From NCBI GenBank assembly GCA_019054805.1, contig JAHQIY010000001.1:3486501-3550500 (forward strand): a stretch of 64,000 bases of DNA. Reading direction: 5' to 3'. Shown here piece after piece: positions 11,321 through 24,194 of this stretch. Numbering within the stretch: the first letter of the stretch is position 1; every line of letters begins with the position of its first letter. Under the pieces are notes generated by a model. It saw nothing but the letters and a program-made list of their open reading frames with translations, was not told the DNA's origin and searched no databases. This stretch comes from Brachionus manjavacas. Taxonomy: Eukaryota > Rotifera > Eurotatoria > Ploima > Brachionidae. Both the position numbers and the translations under genes were made by a program.

Positions 11321-14300
11321 CTAATTGGTTTCAAAACTGTTATTGAGTAATGAACTACGTGTAGACTGATTGCTTGGCGAACGACGGGCAGTTTGTTTAA
11401 GCAGGTCAACTTCTTGTCTAATTTTGGTCAATTCTTTGATATAACTGTCCTCCATCTTTTGATTAGACAAAGTGTGGTCCATCACTTGAAAATTTTAAGT
11501 ATAAGAATAATAAATTTAATAAAATTAATTTTACTTTGCATATTATCATTTATGACTTGCATATTGTTTACAAGTTTGGTCAATACTTGCATTCGCTCCA
11601 ACTCTGAACAAGAACTCAGACACTGTACCGAGTCACATAAATTTACACGATTGTCACTTATTTAAATTAAATTATAAAGAATAAATTTATTAAAATCTTT
11701 TCCATACCCGATTTTGTCAAGTACTCCGGTTGACATTTGAATGAGGCGAATGCACATACGCTGCAATGTAGATTGAAGAATCTTTTCGTAAGTCTAAAAG
11801 AATAAAATGTCATTGTGTTTTAATTTTCCTGATTAGTTGACAAAAGGTTAAAATTTTTTTTAAATAGGTTTTTGATAAAAGAAATTGAATTTTTAAGTCA
11901 ATTTTATAAAATAAATTACCTGAATTCAAAAGAATTGTTAAAAAATTTATTTATTGAATTAAACAAAAAAATTTAAAGTTTGGTTGATTTTTTTTCCAAA
12001 TAAATAAAAAGACCCCTAAAAAAATATTGAAATTTTTATTTTATCTCTTTTTGAAATAAGAATTAAATCACAGCCATAATTTAAGTATTTGGTTAAAGCT
12101 TAATTTGTTTTTTAAAAAATAAAAAAAATAGTCGGAAAGTTAAAAAGTAATAATAGAGCTTTTTATTTCAGAAAAATTTTTCTAATAATGAAAATATTTA
12201 AAAAAAAAATGAAAAGTAAAAAATTTCATGATTACCGATAATGAATCTTCGAAAAAAAATGAAAATTCGAATCTGAATATCAATCATAGTAATTTAAAAT
12301 TAATAAACCTTGAAATAATAAATATGCTGTTCGGTTTAATAATTAAAAAATTTGATCGGCAATCAGTAAAAAAATATTCATTTTATTTATTGAGTTGATT
12401 GATATAATAATAATAATTTGAATTTAAAAATAAAAAACAACATAGTATGCTGCACTTGGTTTCAATTAATATGTAACAATTAATGAGTAACTTTGATTTT
12501 TGAATAAAAGATTGAATTTCTGCTGAATTACACAACTCTTTTAAAATAAAAACTTCGTTTTTGGATAAAGATGCATATGAAGCAACTTGTATATCTAATT
12601 AGAACTTTTGGCAAAAATAGTTTATTTGTGAATTTAAAAAAATTTAATTTTTTCAAAATTAGTCAGATTTTTTTTAGATGTTTTAATAGAGTTAACTATG
12701 AATTTGATTTCCGAAAAAAATTAGGACCGATGGCACTCAGTTCATACAAAGAATAACCGTAGATTTTAAAATTTTATTTTAAACAATTTTTCATCAAAAT
12801 TAAGTTCGCACTTAAAAAAATACACACTTTTAAAATACAAATTTATTAATTATAGAAAAAAAATCTGAAATTTGAAAATTATATTTTGTCGAAAATTCAT
12901 ACTAAAGAATATCAGAAATTATGCCCTAAAATTTGAGTTTGATTTTAAAGGTAAGTTAAAAATTATCTATTTTAACAAAGTATTACTATTTATATGATTC
13001 TTTATTTATTTGTTTATATGTGCCAAGATTAAAATAGACTTATTAATATTTGTACGGAATAAACTAGACACGAAAATAGAAAGAAAAAATTCTTTTCACT
13101 TAATTTTCAAATCTGATAAAATTAAAAGAGAAAAAAATATTTACAATCACATTCTAGCAATTAATTCCTCATTTATTCAGTTATTTGGATTTTTAGAAAA
13201 AAAATTATAAACTTCCTTGATTGTAGTTCATTCGCTTGAGGCATTTTCTTATTACTTTCTATTTTGTTTCTTTTTATTTACTGAAATATTACTTTAAATT
13301 GACAAAAGAAAATAAGCAAAATAAAGAAAATTAATCTAAATAATTATTTTAAAGTAAGGAAAAAAAAAAAAAATCAGTTTAAATACAAAAGAGGAATTTT
13401 AATATGAAAATAAAAGTTAAATAACATCTGAAAGTAAAATTTGGAAATCTTTAATTTCATATTTGCATCAATCTACACGATTTTACTCTGTTTTTATTTT
13501 ATTTAATATCAACAAATAAAATTAAACTTTAAATCAGTATTTTTGTCTTTTTAATGCATTTAAATAACATGGTAATAACTGTATGCCTTTAGTAAAATCA
13601 TCACGTTTTTTTATTTATCTCGTTTTCTAAATTTAGAAAATTTTCCCTATTTTAAAAAATCAAAAAGTTCATCCCGTTTTTATACGGATTTACTTTCAAT
13701 TTTTTTAACTTATTTATCGCAAAAAAATAAAGTTATCAAATCAGATAATTAACAAATAATTTAAAGAAAGAATGAGATAAACAAAAAGAGAAAAAGGTTA
13801 GGAAAGAGCTGAAAGAAGACATCAAGAATGAAGCAAACAGGTTACGGGCGAAAAATGTAGTTAATTAACAAAAAAATTCAAAAAAATAATTGACTAAGCA
13901 ACAGCAAGTCTGATCAGTAAAACTGGATTCGAAAATATCAAAGAAGACTTTGAATCTTTAGATATTTTTACTAAAAATTTATATTCTAATTAAATTAATA
14001 TTTTTTTTAAATATAAAATAATAATTGTCATGAAATTTATTTTAAAAATTTCCTAATTCTTATTGAATTTATATTTTTTGGAAAAAAACCGAAGCATTAT
14101 TTTTATATTTATTTTTGTAAAAAAAACAGATGATTTTACTAGAAATCCAATTTTACTCATAATTTTCAGATTGCTACGTTTTTTTTAGTATCTTATTTTT
14201 TTCAAAAAGTTATATAGGCTTTGTTATAACCCAAATTGGATGTCATATTAAATTTGAGTTATTTTAAACGGTTACAATATTGTTTTCTTCAGTTACATTA

Positions 14301-17005
14301 GCTATTATTTTCTAGTCATAATTTTTCATATATAAATGCTTGTTTTTCACTTATGAGTTTCAGATTCCATATTCAAAAATAAAAGTTTATAATTTAAATT
14401 CTACTTTGTTTCTCTTATTTGGTCTCTCAACTCAAACAAGGATAAGTCATCCAATAGCCCCTGTGTACAGACTTATCAAACAATTAATTATATAACCAAA
14501 CACGGTTATAACAGCTTACTATAATTGAACTAAAAATAAAAAAGGAAATTTAAAATGTCTTTAAAGTTAAATTAAATAGCTAGGATCAATAATGAAGAAT
14601 ATTGAAGCTTAATTTTAATAAAATTTGGCAAATTAGCAAATTTTCTTATCTCTTTTCCACACATTAATACTATAATGAATATCTCTTCTTTTATTCCTGA
14701 CAGTCGACATAATTTTTTGAGAGATATTCAAGAATTTATTATATTAGCAGAAAATGCTTTTATTTTAATTGAAAAAATGTTTTCTATTATTTTAATATAA
14801 TTAAAGAATTTTGTTTCAGTCAAAAACCAGAAATGGCTTTTTGCAAATCCAAAAAGGGTACTCTTTGTTACATATCTTTTTAAAATTCTAATTTAGTTGA
14901 ATATTTATAATTTTGATGAGCTTTTTTATTTTTTCTTTTTAAAGGTTTCTAATTTTTTAAATTTTAAAGAAATCATTATCAAAAAAAAAAATTTTTTTAA
15001 TTGCCAAAAAAGTAATTTTCAAGTCGAAATCGAACTTGAATAAAATTTTTTTAAACATATCAAAGATCTTTTTCTCTATTAAAGATAGCTAGAACTTATT
15101 TAAGTAATTCAATAACACAAAATAGACTTGCTGAATCATTTAGAAATTTTAAAAATTATAGACATTTTAGTCTAGAAAAAAAATAGCCGAAAATTTTAAT
15201 TTTATGCAAAAATAAAAAAATTAAAATATTAATTCGTTTTAAAAAGCTTTAGGAATTATTTTTAAATTTATACTTAAATATCTTAGTGAAAGTAGAATTT
15301 TCAGCACCACTCCTTGCTATTGAAAAAATCGACTGATCGTAGAGGTGTCAGCTCAGAAGGGTCATGTTCATCTACTTAGAGCTAACTTAACTTTAAAAAA
15401 AAGCAAACTTCTAGCCAATTTTATGACTTGGACTTTTAAATTTTTCCAAAAATTCAAAGTCAAGATTTGGACATGTGACTGTCCGGAGTTCTCATTTAGA
15501 AAAAAAATTACTTGATTTGAACTTTCAATTTGTTGATGTGGCAGAGAGTTATAAGAAGACTCGGACATTGAATCAAAATCATTGAAATCGTTGGCCGAAT
15601 TGCTTGCTAATGCTTTTTTATTTTCCATTTCTTTTTGCTTTTTTTCCTTGTCGGCCTGAACCGACTTGACAGGATCATACATTTTTCTGCGCTGAAACGA
15701 ATCGGGCAGTGACCTATTGGGCAAATTCAGCGATCCGGTCATCAACGAATTGTCACACGGACTTACATTGCGCGAAGTTTTTTTAACACTATTTGGCCTA
15801 TTGTTACTTTTAGGACTCAGGGTTGATCTGCTTAGACTTGAATTACGCGACAAAGGTGCATTATGCGCTGTTTTTTTTAAAATTCCCTCTTTGGGCTTTT
15901 TGTCAAGCGATTCACGCTTGGCCTTGGCCGACTGTTGCCGTAAATACAGGGTTCTGTTAGTGTATTGAATACTGGTCGGCGCAGTGGTGTCAGATCCGCG
16001 CCGCTTCGGCTCCGAGCTCATGTTTTCTTTAGCTTTCTCTTGTATTCTAGCCCCGAGGCTTATTCCACTTGTGGCATTGCTTTTGGGACTGTTACAGCCA
16101 GTTGACGAATTGACCGAACTAGCCATGTCTCGGCGATTTTTGCGCACCTCAACATTTTTGGTTATGGTATTTTTGGAGTCATCTGAGCGGCTTGTCACTA
16201 CCTCAGGCTCTTTTTTGCTCAAATTTTTGCTCACAAATGTGTTATCAGTGGTCAGGCTGAACTCGAACGCGAGGCTTTTTTTCGGCGTGCTGACCTCTTC
16301 GTAGTCGTGACCGTCGTAATCGACCGTGGCTCTGGTGGACACAGATTCAAGGTTGGGCTTGTAATTGGGGGTTGGGGAACTGCTGCCTGGTATTGTCCAA
16401 AATTTTGCCTTATTTTCGTTGGAAAGATTTGTGGAAGAACTTGACGCCGAAGACGAGGACAAGTTATCTTGTTTTTTGATTTCCTTCATCAAATTGTCCG
16501 TGTCGCCCAAAAGCACATTGGTTGCTATGGTCCGCGATGAGTCCGAATTAGGCTCCGAAATTAGATTATAGGTGCTTGTCTTGGTAAGTTTTGTGATCGA
16601 ATGTGAGGAAGACGTCTCGGACGAAGTGTACGATTGGTCGACTATTTCGTTGCTTAGCGAGTAAGTTTGATTGCGTACGCGAATGGTTTTTGCTGGTCGA
16701 CGTGGAGAGGTTTTACCAGCCTGGTCAACATCAGGCCGGCTAATGCCGAATTTTTCGTCTATCTGACACCGAGCTTGCTCCAGATCAATAATTTTTTTGC
16801 TGTTTAAAAGATCGTCCTCAATGGTATAGGTGCCTGTTTCACTCACGACATCTTCTTTGTCTTCGGTGCCCGCTGAAATTGGCTTGTAGCTGCTGGGCGA
16901 TTCGCTCAGCAATTTTTCTATCAGATAACTCTTGAATTTATTTGAGCCATTGGCTAAATTTGAGCCGGCAGTCTCTTGCTGCTGATCTTTGTCCTCATTA
17001 CTCAT
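11321..17005 (-). CDS. CEP170-like coiled-coil protein (four exons)
   Basis: The large exon 15512-17005 (minus strand) codes for 498 residues and ends in a GTAATT donor (phase 0). Three small exons follow far downstream: 11708-11793 (phase 0 in, donor GTATGG), 11535-11656 (donor GTAAAA), and 11321-11484 with stop TAG. The phases fit at every join, giving at least 621 residues. Resemblance to CEP170 rests on GTYTIEDD followed by a KKIIDLEQARCQIDEKFGI stretch (residues about 57-90), Ser-rich disordered middle parts, and a C-terminal segment that could be coiled coil (SELERMQVLTKLVNNMQ). CEP170 proteins bind microtubules at centrioles and spindles. No FHA domain is seen. An in-frame acceptor (AATTTAG) lies just before the first ATG, so upstream exons are possible. 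The 3.7 kb intron is unusual here; the small exons could be a separate gene fragment. Confidence 0.5.
11794..15511. other. Long AT-rich stretch, inferred intron
   Basis: If the CEP170-like exons belong together, this is a 3.7 kb intron on the minus strand. It is very AT-rich with many A/T runs. Small open frames at 12571-12756 and 13010-13210 show no family match and look like chance. No transposon coding remnant was recognised. Confidence 0.4.
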
Positions 17006-20000
17006 TAGGCTACTAAGAGTGTTTATCTAAATTGAAAGCAAATTGGATCAACCTTAACCAAGTGTCATTAGATCTTTGAGATTATTTGTTTATTTTTTAT
17101 GTCGGCTAATTGCTTACAGAGATCTGATTAATGGCTCTGAGGTTCTTGAATAGATTTGGTATTTGAATAGGTCGATTATAGCTAATTGACAATATTTTTT
17201 AGTTTAAAGACTCGGCAAAGAAAGGTGCTTAATAACCTATTGAAAATAAATTAAAAAAATTTTTTTTCGAGTTTCTATACGAAATGGGATATAGCAAATT
17301 AAATAAAAAGAAAATTAAGTTTTTTTTATTCTTATGAATAATAAAAAATTGAAATAGCCTGCAAATGCAATAAACTCTGCAATTTTTATTTTTTTTTATT
17401 CGATTTTTATCAATTAAATTTGATAAAATAAAAAAAAGACAGAAGTATTGTTTATTTGAATACTCTTTAATGCAATTTTTGGAAAAATTCATCTAGAAAA
17501 TGTTGATAAATGGTGCTAATTATTTAATTAAAAATAATAATATTAATTAGTGATAGATGTTTCGAATAAATACTAAAAGAGTTCTTTCCAATTAATTATG
17601 TAGCGAGAAAATTTACAAATTTTTGAAAAAAATTCTCACAAAAAATGTTGAAAGGATTCAGTGAAAAAAATCAAATTAATTTTTGTAAATAAATTCTGTT
17701 CTTAAATAAATTTGTACAAATAATCTTAACTGATATTTGGAATTTTTTATTTTTATTAAAAAATCTAGCTCATTTAAAATTTAATAACTTATTAAATAAT
17801 TTTTAAAGTAATCAATTGGTAGATTTTTTTTATTTTCGACCAAAAACTTGGTTTCCAGCATGGTGTGGTCATTATTATGCTATTAAAAAATAAATAAAAG
17901 ATTACTATTTTTTTAAGAAATTAAAAAATAAATTAGTTAATTTGGCCAACTTATTTTTATCGGAATACACTTAAACAAAATTCTTATTATCTATTTCAAC
18001 AATCGTATATTTAAGATTCTTATCTTTAAATAAATTTTAGATTTCTTCAGGGTAGTAAGATATCTTCTAAATACCCTGAGCCTAATAAAAAGGCTATTAA
18101 TCATGAATCGCTTGATTAAACGAGATAAAATCCAGACAGTATAAATTTTTAGAAGAAATACCTTTACCTGTACATTTGATTCATTACATAATTAGATGAA
18201 TCAGAAAGCATTTATCTAATTTGGTAAACGAGTATTGAGGTCAGACTTGACTGGTTCAACTGCTACATTAGCTTAATTAGCTACATTAGAACATAAAATT
18301 TAGCTTCGAGATAAACAATCTTACTAAAATTGCACTAGTTAAGATAAAGCTTGATGCAAATGATATTTAAAGTTGAGAAGAATTATGCTAAATTATAAAG
18401 CACCTTTAAGAATAGAAGAAATTTTTATTGACGAGGTAGCAGAGATCTTAAAGCGCTTATAACAAAAAAAATTCCATCTGATTTCATCTAAGCATTTGAA
18501 TTGTTTCTTCCAGGCTTACTTAAATTTCATAATGTTTAAAGTAATTGTCTATTTTTGCTGTTTTTTTTAATAAAAGATTACTTTCCGAATGGGCATATTT
18601 TGAAAATCGAATATTTATTTGAATAAATTAAATTAATTTTCTTAAATCTTACTGAAAATTTGCATTTAAATAAAAAAAATTATTATTAATAAATTATTGT
18701 CCCTGATGAATTAGTCGAATGTTTATTTTAAATCCAATAATTGATAAAATTTTGGTTGGTATCAAACAAAAATAAAAAAATTGAAGTTTAATTTAGTTTC
18801 TATAGTATTCGGTAAATATTGAGGTTAAGCAAATTATCAGAAAATTTGGTTGAGAGGTTTGGAAATGCCGCAAAAACTAACTAAATTCGACACGACAAAA
18901 ACCCTTGATTAGAAATCTTTGTTTTTAAGCAATTAATTAGGGCTAATAAATTTTTTATCTTGGTGTATGTCCTGAAACTTAACCTATTTAAAAAAGCTAG
19001 TTAACCATCGAGTTAAGTCATTAGGCTAGTTTAATTGATATTTACCTAAAGATAATCTTTGTGTTTATATCAAACATAAGACTTAAGGACTTAATCCGAC
19101 AAAAAATTGGGTCTTTTTACGGTCCCTACTGTCAATTGATTTTTGTGGGAAATTTTTGGTCAAGTCCTACAATTAAATATAAAAAAAGATCTATAGTTTT
19201 ATTTTCTTAAGTATAAATAACTTGAATAATAAACACTTAAGGTTAAACACCTTATTTGCTTTCATTACGTAATAGATTTTGTTTATTTATGATATGCTAA
19301 ATTCGCAGAACATTAGCTACCATCTAAGATATATAAAAAATTTTGATTACATTTGCATAATTGTTACAATAAATTTTAAAAAAAAGAAAATCAGAAAATT
19401 AAAAAAAAATACAGCTTATTATGTAGAATGAAAAAGTAATGATTTAGTTTTTTTATCATTTGGATGCAATTCTCCAAATACTCAAAGAAAATCAAATATT
19501 TGGATTTTTTTTCACTACCGGAAATTATTAAAATGCACTTAATTTTGAAATGAAATAAAATTTTTTATCAAAAAATAAGAAAAAAATTAAAACCAAATTA
19601 AAACTGATATTTGACTTACATTAAAATTGATTTTTAAATAATTTCTCATCGCTTTTTATATCAAATATCTCATTATTTAAGTCTCTAGAGAAGTAAGTTG
19701 AAAAAAAAGTAATTTCTAATTAACTAATAAGGTTAAAAAATAATCTTGAATTTTTTAAATTTCCGATTAAAATAAAAATTGATTTATTTTAGAGGAAAAA
19801 AACTTTATTTCATTAAATAAATACTCAAATTTTTTATTTTATTTTCCTGCAAATTTTTAGTAAGTTGCCCATGGTATTTTTTAAAAATTCACTTAAGGAA
19901 ATATTCAAAATTAGTTTTAGGATATGAAGTGATATTTGCTATTTGGTAAGCAAATTGCTTTGTTTAATTGTCCACAAGCGTTTTCACAACTTTTTTAAAA

Positions 20001-20053
20001 TTTATTTATATTTAAAATTTAGATAATTAAACAAATAAAAATAACAAAATAAT
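17006..20053. other. AT-rich intergenic region
   Basis: About 3 kb without a supportable gene. It holds the 5' side of the CEP170-like gene (possibly with further upstream exons) and the 3' flank of the claudin-like gene. An open frame on the minus strand at 17229-17492 is Asn/Lys/Phe-rich low complexity and is not supported. Confidence 0.5.
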
Positions 20054-20875
20054 CTATTTTTTATCATAAATCATTCCAAAAGAATTTTTAGCCTCTAGTG
20101 ATAAAGGAGGAGGAGGTGGTGGAGGCATGCTAGGAAAAACTGGTTGACTAACAAACTTAAAATTTTTTTGTGACGAGGTCTTTTTGATGTGGTTTAAAGC
20201 ATATTTCGGATCTTCGATTGAGTCATTTGCAGCTTTTCTAGTTCGTTTTAAAGTTGACGTACTTAAAAATATAAAGTTAAGTGCTAATACACCGAAACAA
20301 CAAAATATAGCTAAGGCAAAGCCTAACAGAGCAAAAGATCCAAATTTGGGTTCATAAAAATTCAGCTCATCATTTACTTTGATAAATTTGACTTTGGACA
20401 TGAATAGAATAGTGGTAAAAATCATCAAATTGATTCCGATTGTAAAAAAAGATACACAAATAATACTTAGTATAACATTGAGGTTCCATACAAGTGTTAG
20501 CTTGTATTCGCATAAAGCTATGACAAATAAGAAAAATATTGACAAACTTCCTAGTATCTGGAAAATAAATCCGATATAATTTACTATTCTAGAAATGAAC
20601 ATCAACGGCTCGTGTTGAAACTTGATCTTTTCGCATGTAACTGTAATGTTTGATGATCTTTTAATAAAGGTTTCATTGCACATTTTCCAAAAGCCGAATG
20701 ATGACCGAATCACCTGGTCATTCCGTTCGAGCACTTCGACCTGACGCCATTTTGAACTATTTATCGAAACATAACTGAATAAAATAGATAAAAAACATAG
20801 AACTAATAAAGAAAATAAAAAAAAATTTTTCATTTTTAAATAATCAAAAAGAATAAATAAATTTTTTGAAAACAA
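20054..20875 (-). CDS. Claudin/PMP22-like four-pass membrane protein
   Basis: Single exon, 273 residues; Met15 is a plausible alternative start directly before the first membrane segment. Four hydrophobic segments are seen at about 17-38, 95-120, 130-158 and 178-203. The first extracellular loop has W at SSKWRQ and then FGFWKMC, which recalls the W-(G)LW-x-x-C signature of the claudin/PMP22/EMP/clarin superfamily, and a second Cys about 18 residues later (VTCEK). The cytoplasmic tail is basic, then has a proline run (about 248-256) that could bind SH3, WW or EVH1 domains, and ends in MIYDKK without a clear PDZ ligand. Likely role: a cell-junction or plasma-membrane tetraspan protein. Which branch of the superfamily it belongs to cannot be settled by eye. 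Confidence 0.6.
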   Translation of the reverse strand: MFSKNLFILFDYLKMKNFFLFSLLVLCFLSILFSYVSINSSKWRQVEVLERNDQVIRSSFGFWKMCNETFIKRSSNITVTCEKIKFQHEPLMFISRIVNYIGFIFQILGSLSIFFLFVIALCEYKLTLVWNLNVILSIICVSFFTIGINLMIFTTILFMSKVKFIKVNDELNFYEPKFGSFALLGFALAIFCCFGVLALNFIFLSTSTLKRTRKAANDSIEDPKYALNHIKKTSSQKNFKFVSQPVFPSMPPPPPPPLSLEAKNSFGMIYDKK

Positions 20876-21843
20876 AGGGCTTTTGTTTAAATGTTTCCAT
20901 GATTATTTTAATAAATTTTTACCATAATAACAAAAAATAAATTTATTTTAAAATCTAAAATTTAAAATTCAATTTAAAGGTTAACCAACAGGCAACAGTC
21001 TAGTGCCATTGTCTTGAAAGATCCATTAACACTTCATTTAATTAATTATTCTAAAATATTTAAAAAAAAATCTTTAAAAAAGTAAAAATTGAAATAATTA
21101 AGTTAAATTTTCTGAGATTTTATACAAAATCTGTTAAAATCAAATAAATATTATTATTAATCAAAATTATAATTAAATTAAATCTTTCAAACTTCAATAT
21201 TGATCTCTTGATCCCATAGCTTTTAATCAGTTTTGAGTAAAAAAACATTTTTTTTTCTTTATTTTTAGTGTTTATTAATTTATTTTTAATTTCTTGGATC
21301 ATTTTTCTTTATTTTTTCTTATTTAAATCATGAAATTATTAAGGGCATTTTTAAGAAAAAGATTACACCAATATATTTAATTTTTTTAATTCATTTAACA
21401 GATAAAGATAATCCAGTATTAAATGCTGAAAAGCAAATAAACAATATTTTTCTTAAATTCTTTATTTCATTCAAGTCACTTACTTCTTAAAAAATTTAAA
21501 TTTAGAAGATTTTTAGTTTAGTTGTTTTATAATTATCTTTTCTTTGATGAGATTATTCGTTTTTGAAAATTTAAAAATAAAAAAAACTTTAAAAAAATTA
21601 TTTTGAAGTTTTTGACATTTAATTTAAAGAATTTATTTTAAAAAATATATACCTTGGATTAATCTAAGTTTTCTTTCAAAAAATAAAATAAAATAGATTT
21701 AAAAATAATGACTCAAAATTATAATTATATCTAACTAAAAAATTGTTTCTAAAGAAACTTTTTAAAAAATTTTCTCAAATCAACAAGTTTTATAATGATT
21801 TTAAAATCAACTAAATTTATAAAAACAAAATTTTAATTAAAAA
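20876..21843. other. Divergent AT-rich spacer
   Basis: Nearly 1 kb between two diverging genes (claudin-like on -, Bcl-2 family on +), so it should contain both promoters. It is almost pure A/T with long T and A runs. No specific element was identified; a 60-codon open frame at 21120-21302 (minus) is low complexity. Confidence 0.5.
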
Positions 21844-22453
21844 ATGACACGTTACATCACTACTTTGGAGATAATAAAAGACTATTTTGCCTTTAGACTA
21901 AACACAACTGAGGAAGTTAAAGATCCGTATCAAAATATATCAAAAAATTGCAGAGCAGACTGTAAATTTGTTCGTCCCGAGACATATTTATCAATTCGTA
22001 AATTGGCACTAAAAGCAGAATGTGAACACCGTGAATCGTTTGATTGCTATCTGAACAAAATGCTTTTTGAAACAAAAATTTTAATGGACGAAAATTGTGA
22101 GACAAAGATTCTAAATCAAATTAAAGAAATTGCCAATATGGTTTTTGACGACAATTGCATCAACTGGGGAAGAATAGTAATAATCATATCTTTTCTAGCT
22201 TATTTGTCTTTTCGCTATTCTTGTAAAGTGAATTCGATAAGTAAGGCAAGTTCTTTGGCTTGTAAACTCATAGAATGGCTGACATCGTTCATTACTTGTA
22301 AATATGGTATCTGGATCGAGTGTAATGGTGGATGGGTAATAGTTTTTTTTTAATTTTATTTTGTAAAATAAAATTTTCTATTTTTAGGAAAAACTGAGCA
22401 TAAAACAAGACAACTCAATCTTCAACATGTTTTACTCTTTTTTCTCTAAATAA
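21844..22453 (+). CDS. Bcl-2 family apoptosis regulator
   Basis: Two exons, 21844-22335 and 22388-22453, with a 52 bp GT-AG intron in phase 0; 185 residues. The BH1 region is at about 99-118 with NWGRIVIIISF (consensus NWGRIV-x-x-x-x-F) and BH2 at 156-171 with WIECNGGWEKL (consensus WI-x-x-NGGW). The intron falls directly after the BH2 Trp, a place where introns are common in this family. A BH4-like amphipathic stretch is seen at 7-19 (TLEIIKDYFAFRL) and a weak BH3-like stretch at 50-63 (SIRKLALKAECEH), where the usual Gly-Asp is replaced. The tail is short (FNMFYSFFSK) and has no clear membrane anchor. A multi-domain fold is therefore likely, but pro- or anti-death action cannot be told. It is the first gene of a tight same-strand cluster. 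Confidence 0.88.
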
Positions 22454-22623
22454 AAATCGTTGTTTTTGTTAATTTATTTTCATGAATATTAGATAATAAA
22501 TATTTTATTTTATGTCGTTTTATATAACCTAACTTAAATTTTATTCTGACACACAAACATAAAAATGTTATTATAAAATCTAATAAATTAGTTTAATTTT
22601 GCAAGATTCCATCAGCATTTGGG

Positions 22624-24035
22624 ATGAATAACGAGAAAAATTTGCTCATAGTCATTATAGACACCAATCCAATATGGTGGGGTCTTCAAAATTCCGGTTC
22701 CTTTCAACTAGATGACCAGATGCCAATTCACGATAATGTAATATACTAAATCTAAAATAAACTTTTTTATAATTAAAATTTAAAGATAACTTTTAGCGAT
22801 TGTTTTAGTGGTGTAATGGGATTCATTAACGCTTACAAGACCATGAACCAAAATAATTCAGTATGTTTAATAGCAGCACACAACACTAGAGCGTAAGAAT
22901 CCTTTTTATTTAAAAAAAAATTGGAGCTGGTCAAAAAAAATAATTTTTGTTTGGTTTGATTAAGTTTAATTTTTAATTTCACAACCCAGTGTTCTTATCT
23001 TTAACTAGGTACAAAATTCAGCTAAACAGGGCTTCTTCGTTCTAACCAGACAAAAATTTAAATTTTTTTCCTTCAAAATTTGTCATTAAAAGAGAATACC
23101 TTTATCCGGCAAGATCAAAATTAGCTGATAACCATCAAACACCATGGGAAAGGTACGAACAAATAAGCGATATATATGAAAGTGTCAAGGAAGGCTTAAA
23201 AAATTTGTCATATCATCATTTGGACAATTTGAATAATGGTATGACTAAATGAGTTTGAATTTTAGAATTAATTAAATAATAATAGCAAAAGAAATTAACA
23301 ATAAAGATAATCTGAGCAATGATTCAATGATTTCTTCAGCAATGGGTCTCGGTCTTTGCTTCATAAACCGCATTCAGCGCAAATACATATTTGCCGAATC
23401 GGTCAAATACCGTTTCGTAGTTATCAAAGCAAGTGATGATAGTTCCAATCAATACATGAGCTTTATGAACATGATATTTAGTGCTGAGAAATCTGTAAAC
23501 AAAAATAATTTTTATTTCTTAAATAATTATTTTATTATTATTAAATATTTAGAACATAATAATTGATTCGTGTGCCCTTCTACATGATTCATCCCTGTTG
23601 CAACAAGCAAGTAATCTAACCAACGGAGTTTACTTTAGAGTGCCTCAATTAACTGGAATCTTAAGCTATCTTCTGTGGCTGTATATGCCTGATGAACAGA
23701 CTCGTAACATGCTGGTCTATCCGCCAAAAACCGATGTAGACTACCGAGCTGCTTGTTTTTGTCATCATAAACTGATTGACGTAGGCTACGTGTGCTCAGT
23801 GTGTCTAAGTGTTTTTTGTACATTTACACCCATATGTACCACTTGTAATTGTAATTTTCGCTTTGATGTAAATATGTTGAAGAAGGCGAATTCTTTGAAA
23901 CAAGGCCTCATGGTAAACAAGTTGCAATATGCCTCAAAATCCAAATCTGATCCGATTAATGGCAGCAACAAAAATTTGGATAGTATGGATACTGGTGATA
24001 TTAATTTAAGCAATTCCGTTGAAATGATCGAATAA
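22624..24035 (+). CDS. GTF2H3: TFIIH subunit p34 (TFB4)
   Basis: Five exons: 22624-22737, 22786-22892, 23093-23238, 23286-23494 and 23553-24035; the introns are 48, 200, 47 and 58 bp and all phases fit, giving 352 residues. It follows the human protein throughout: LLIVIIDTNPIWWG at the N-terminus (von Willebrand-A-like fold), FVVIKASDDSSNQYMSFMN, SLLQQASNLTNGVYFRVPQL, VDYRAACFCHHKLIDVGYVC, and the C4 zinc-binding end with CSVCLSVFC and ICTTC. The C-terminal tail (about 290-352) is longer than in human and is Ser/Asn-rich. p34 pairs with p44 in core TFIIH, which acts in promoter opening by RNA polymerase II and in nucleotide excision repair in the nucleus. It lies 170 bp after the Bcl-2 gene and 159 bp before the MOZART1 start. 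Confidence 0.96.
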
Positions 24036-24194
24036 TTAAAAAAAATTATGACAAATAAAAATTCTGAAAATATTTAATAAATTAAATCGAATTTTTGTAA
24101 ATTTTGTTTATTGTTTAAGTTAAATTGGCTCTTAAACTCCAATTAGAGAACAAATTTGCTTTTTTTTGATAGAAGTAAAAAATTTAGTATAGAT

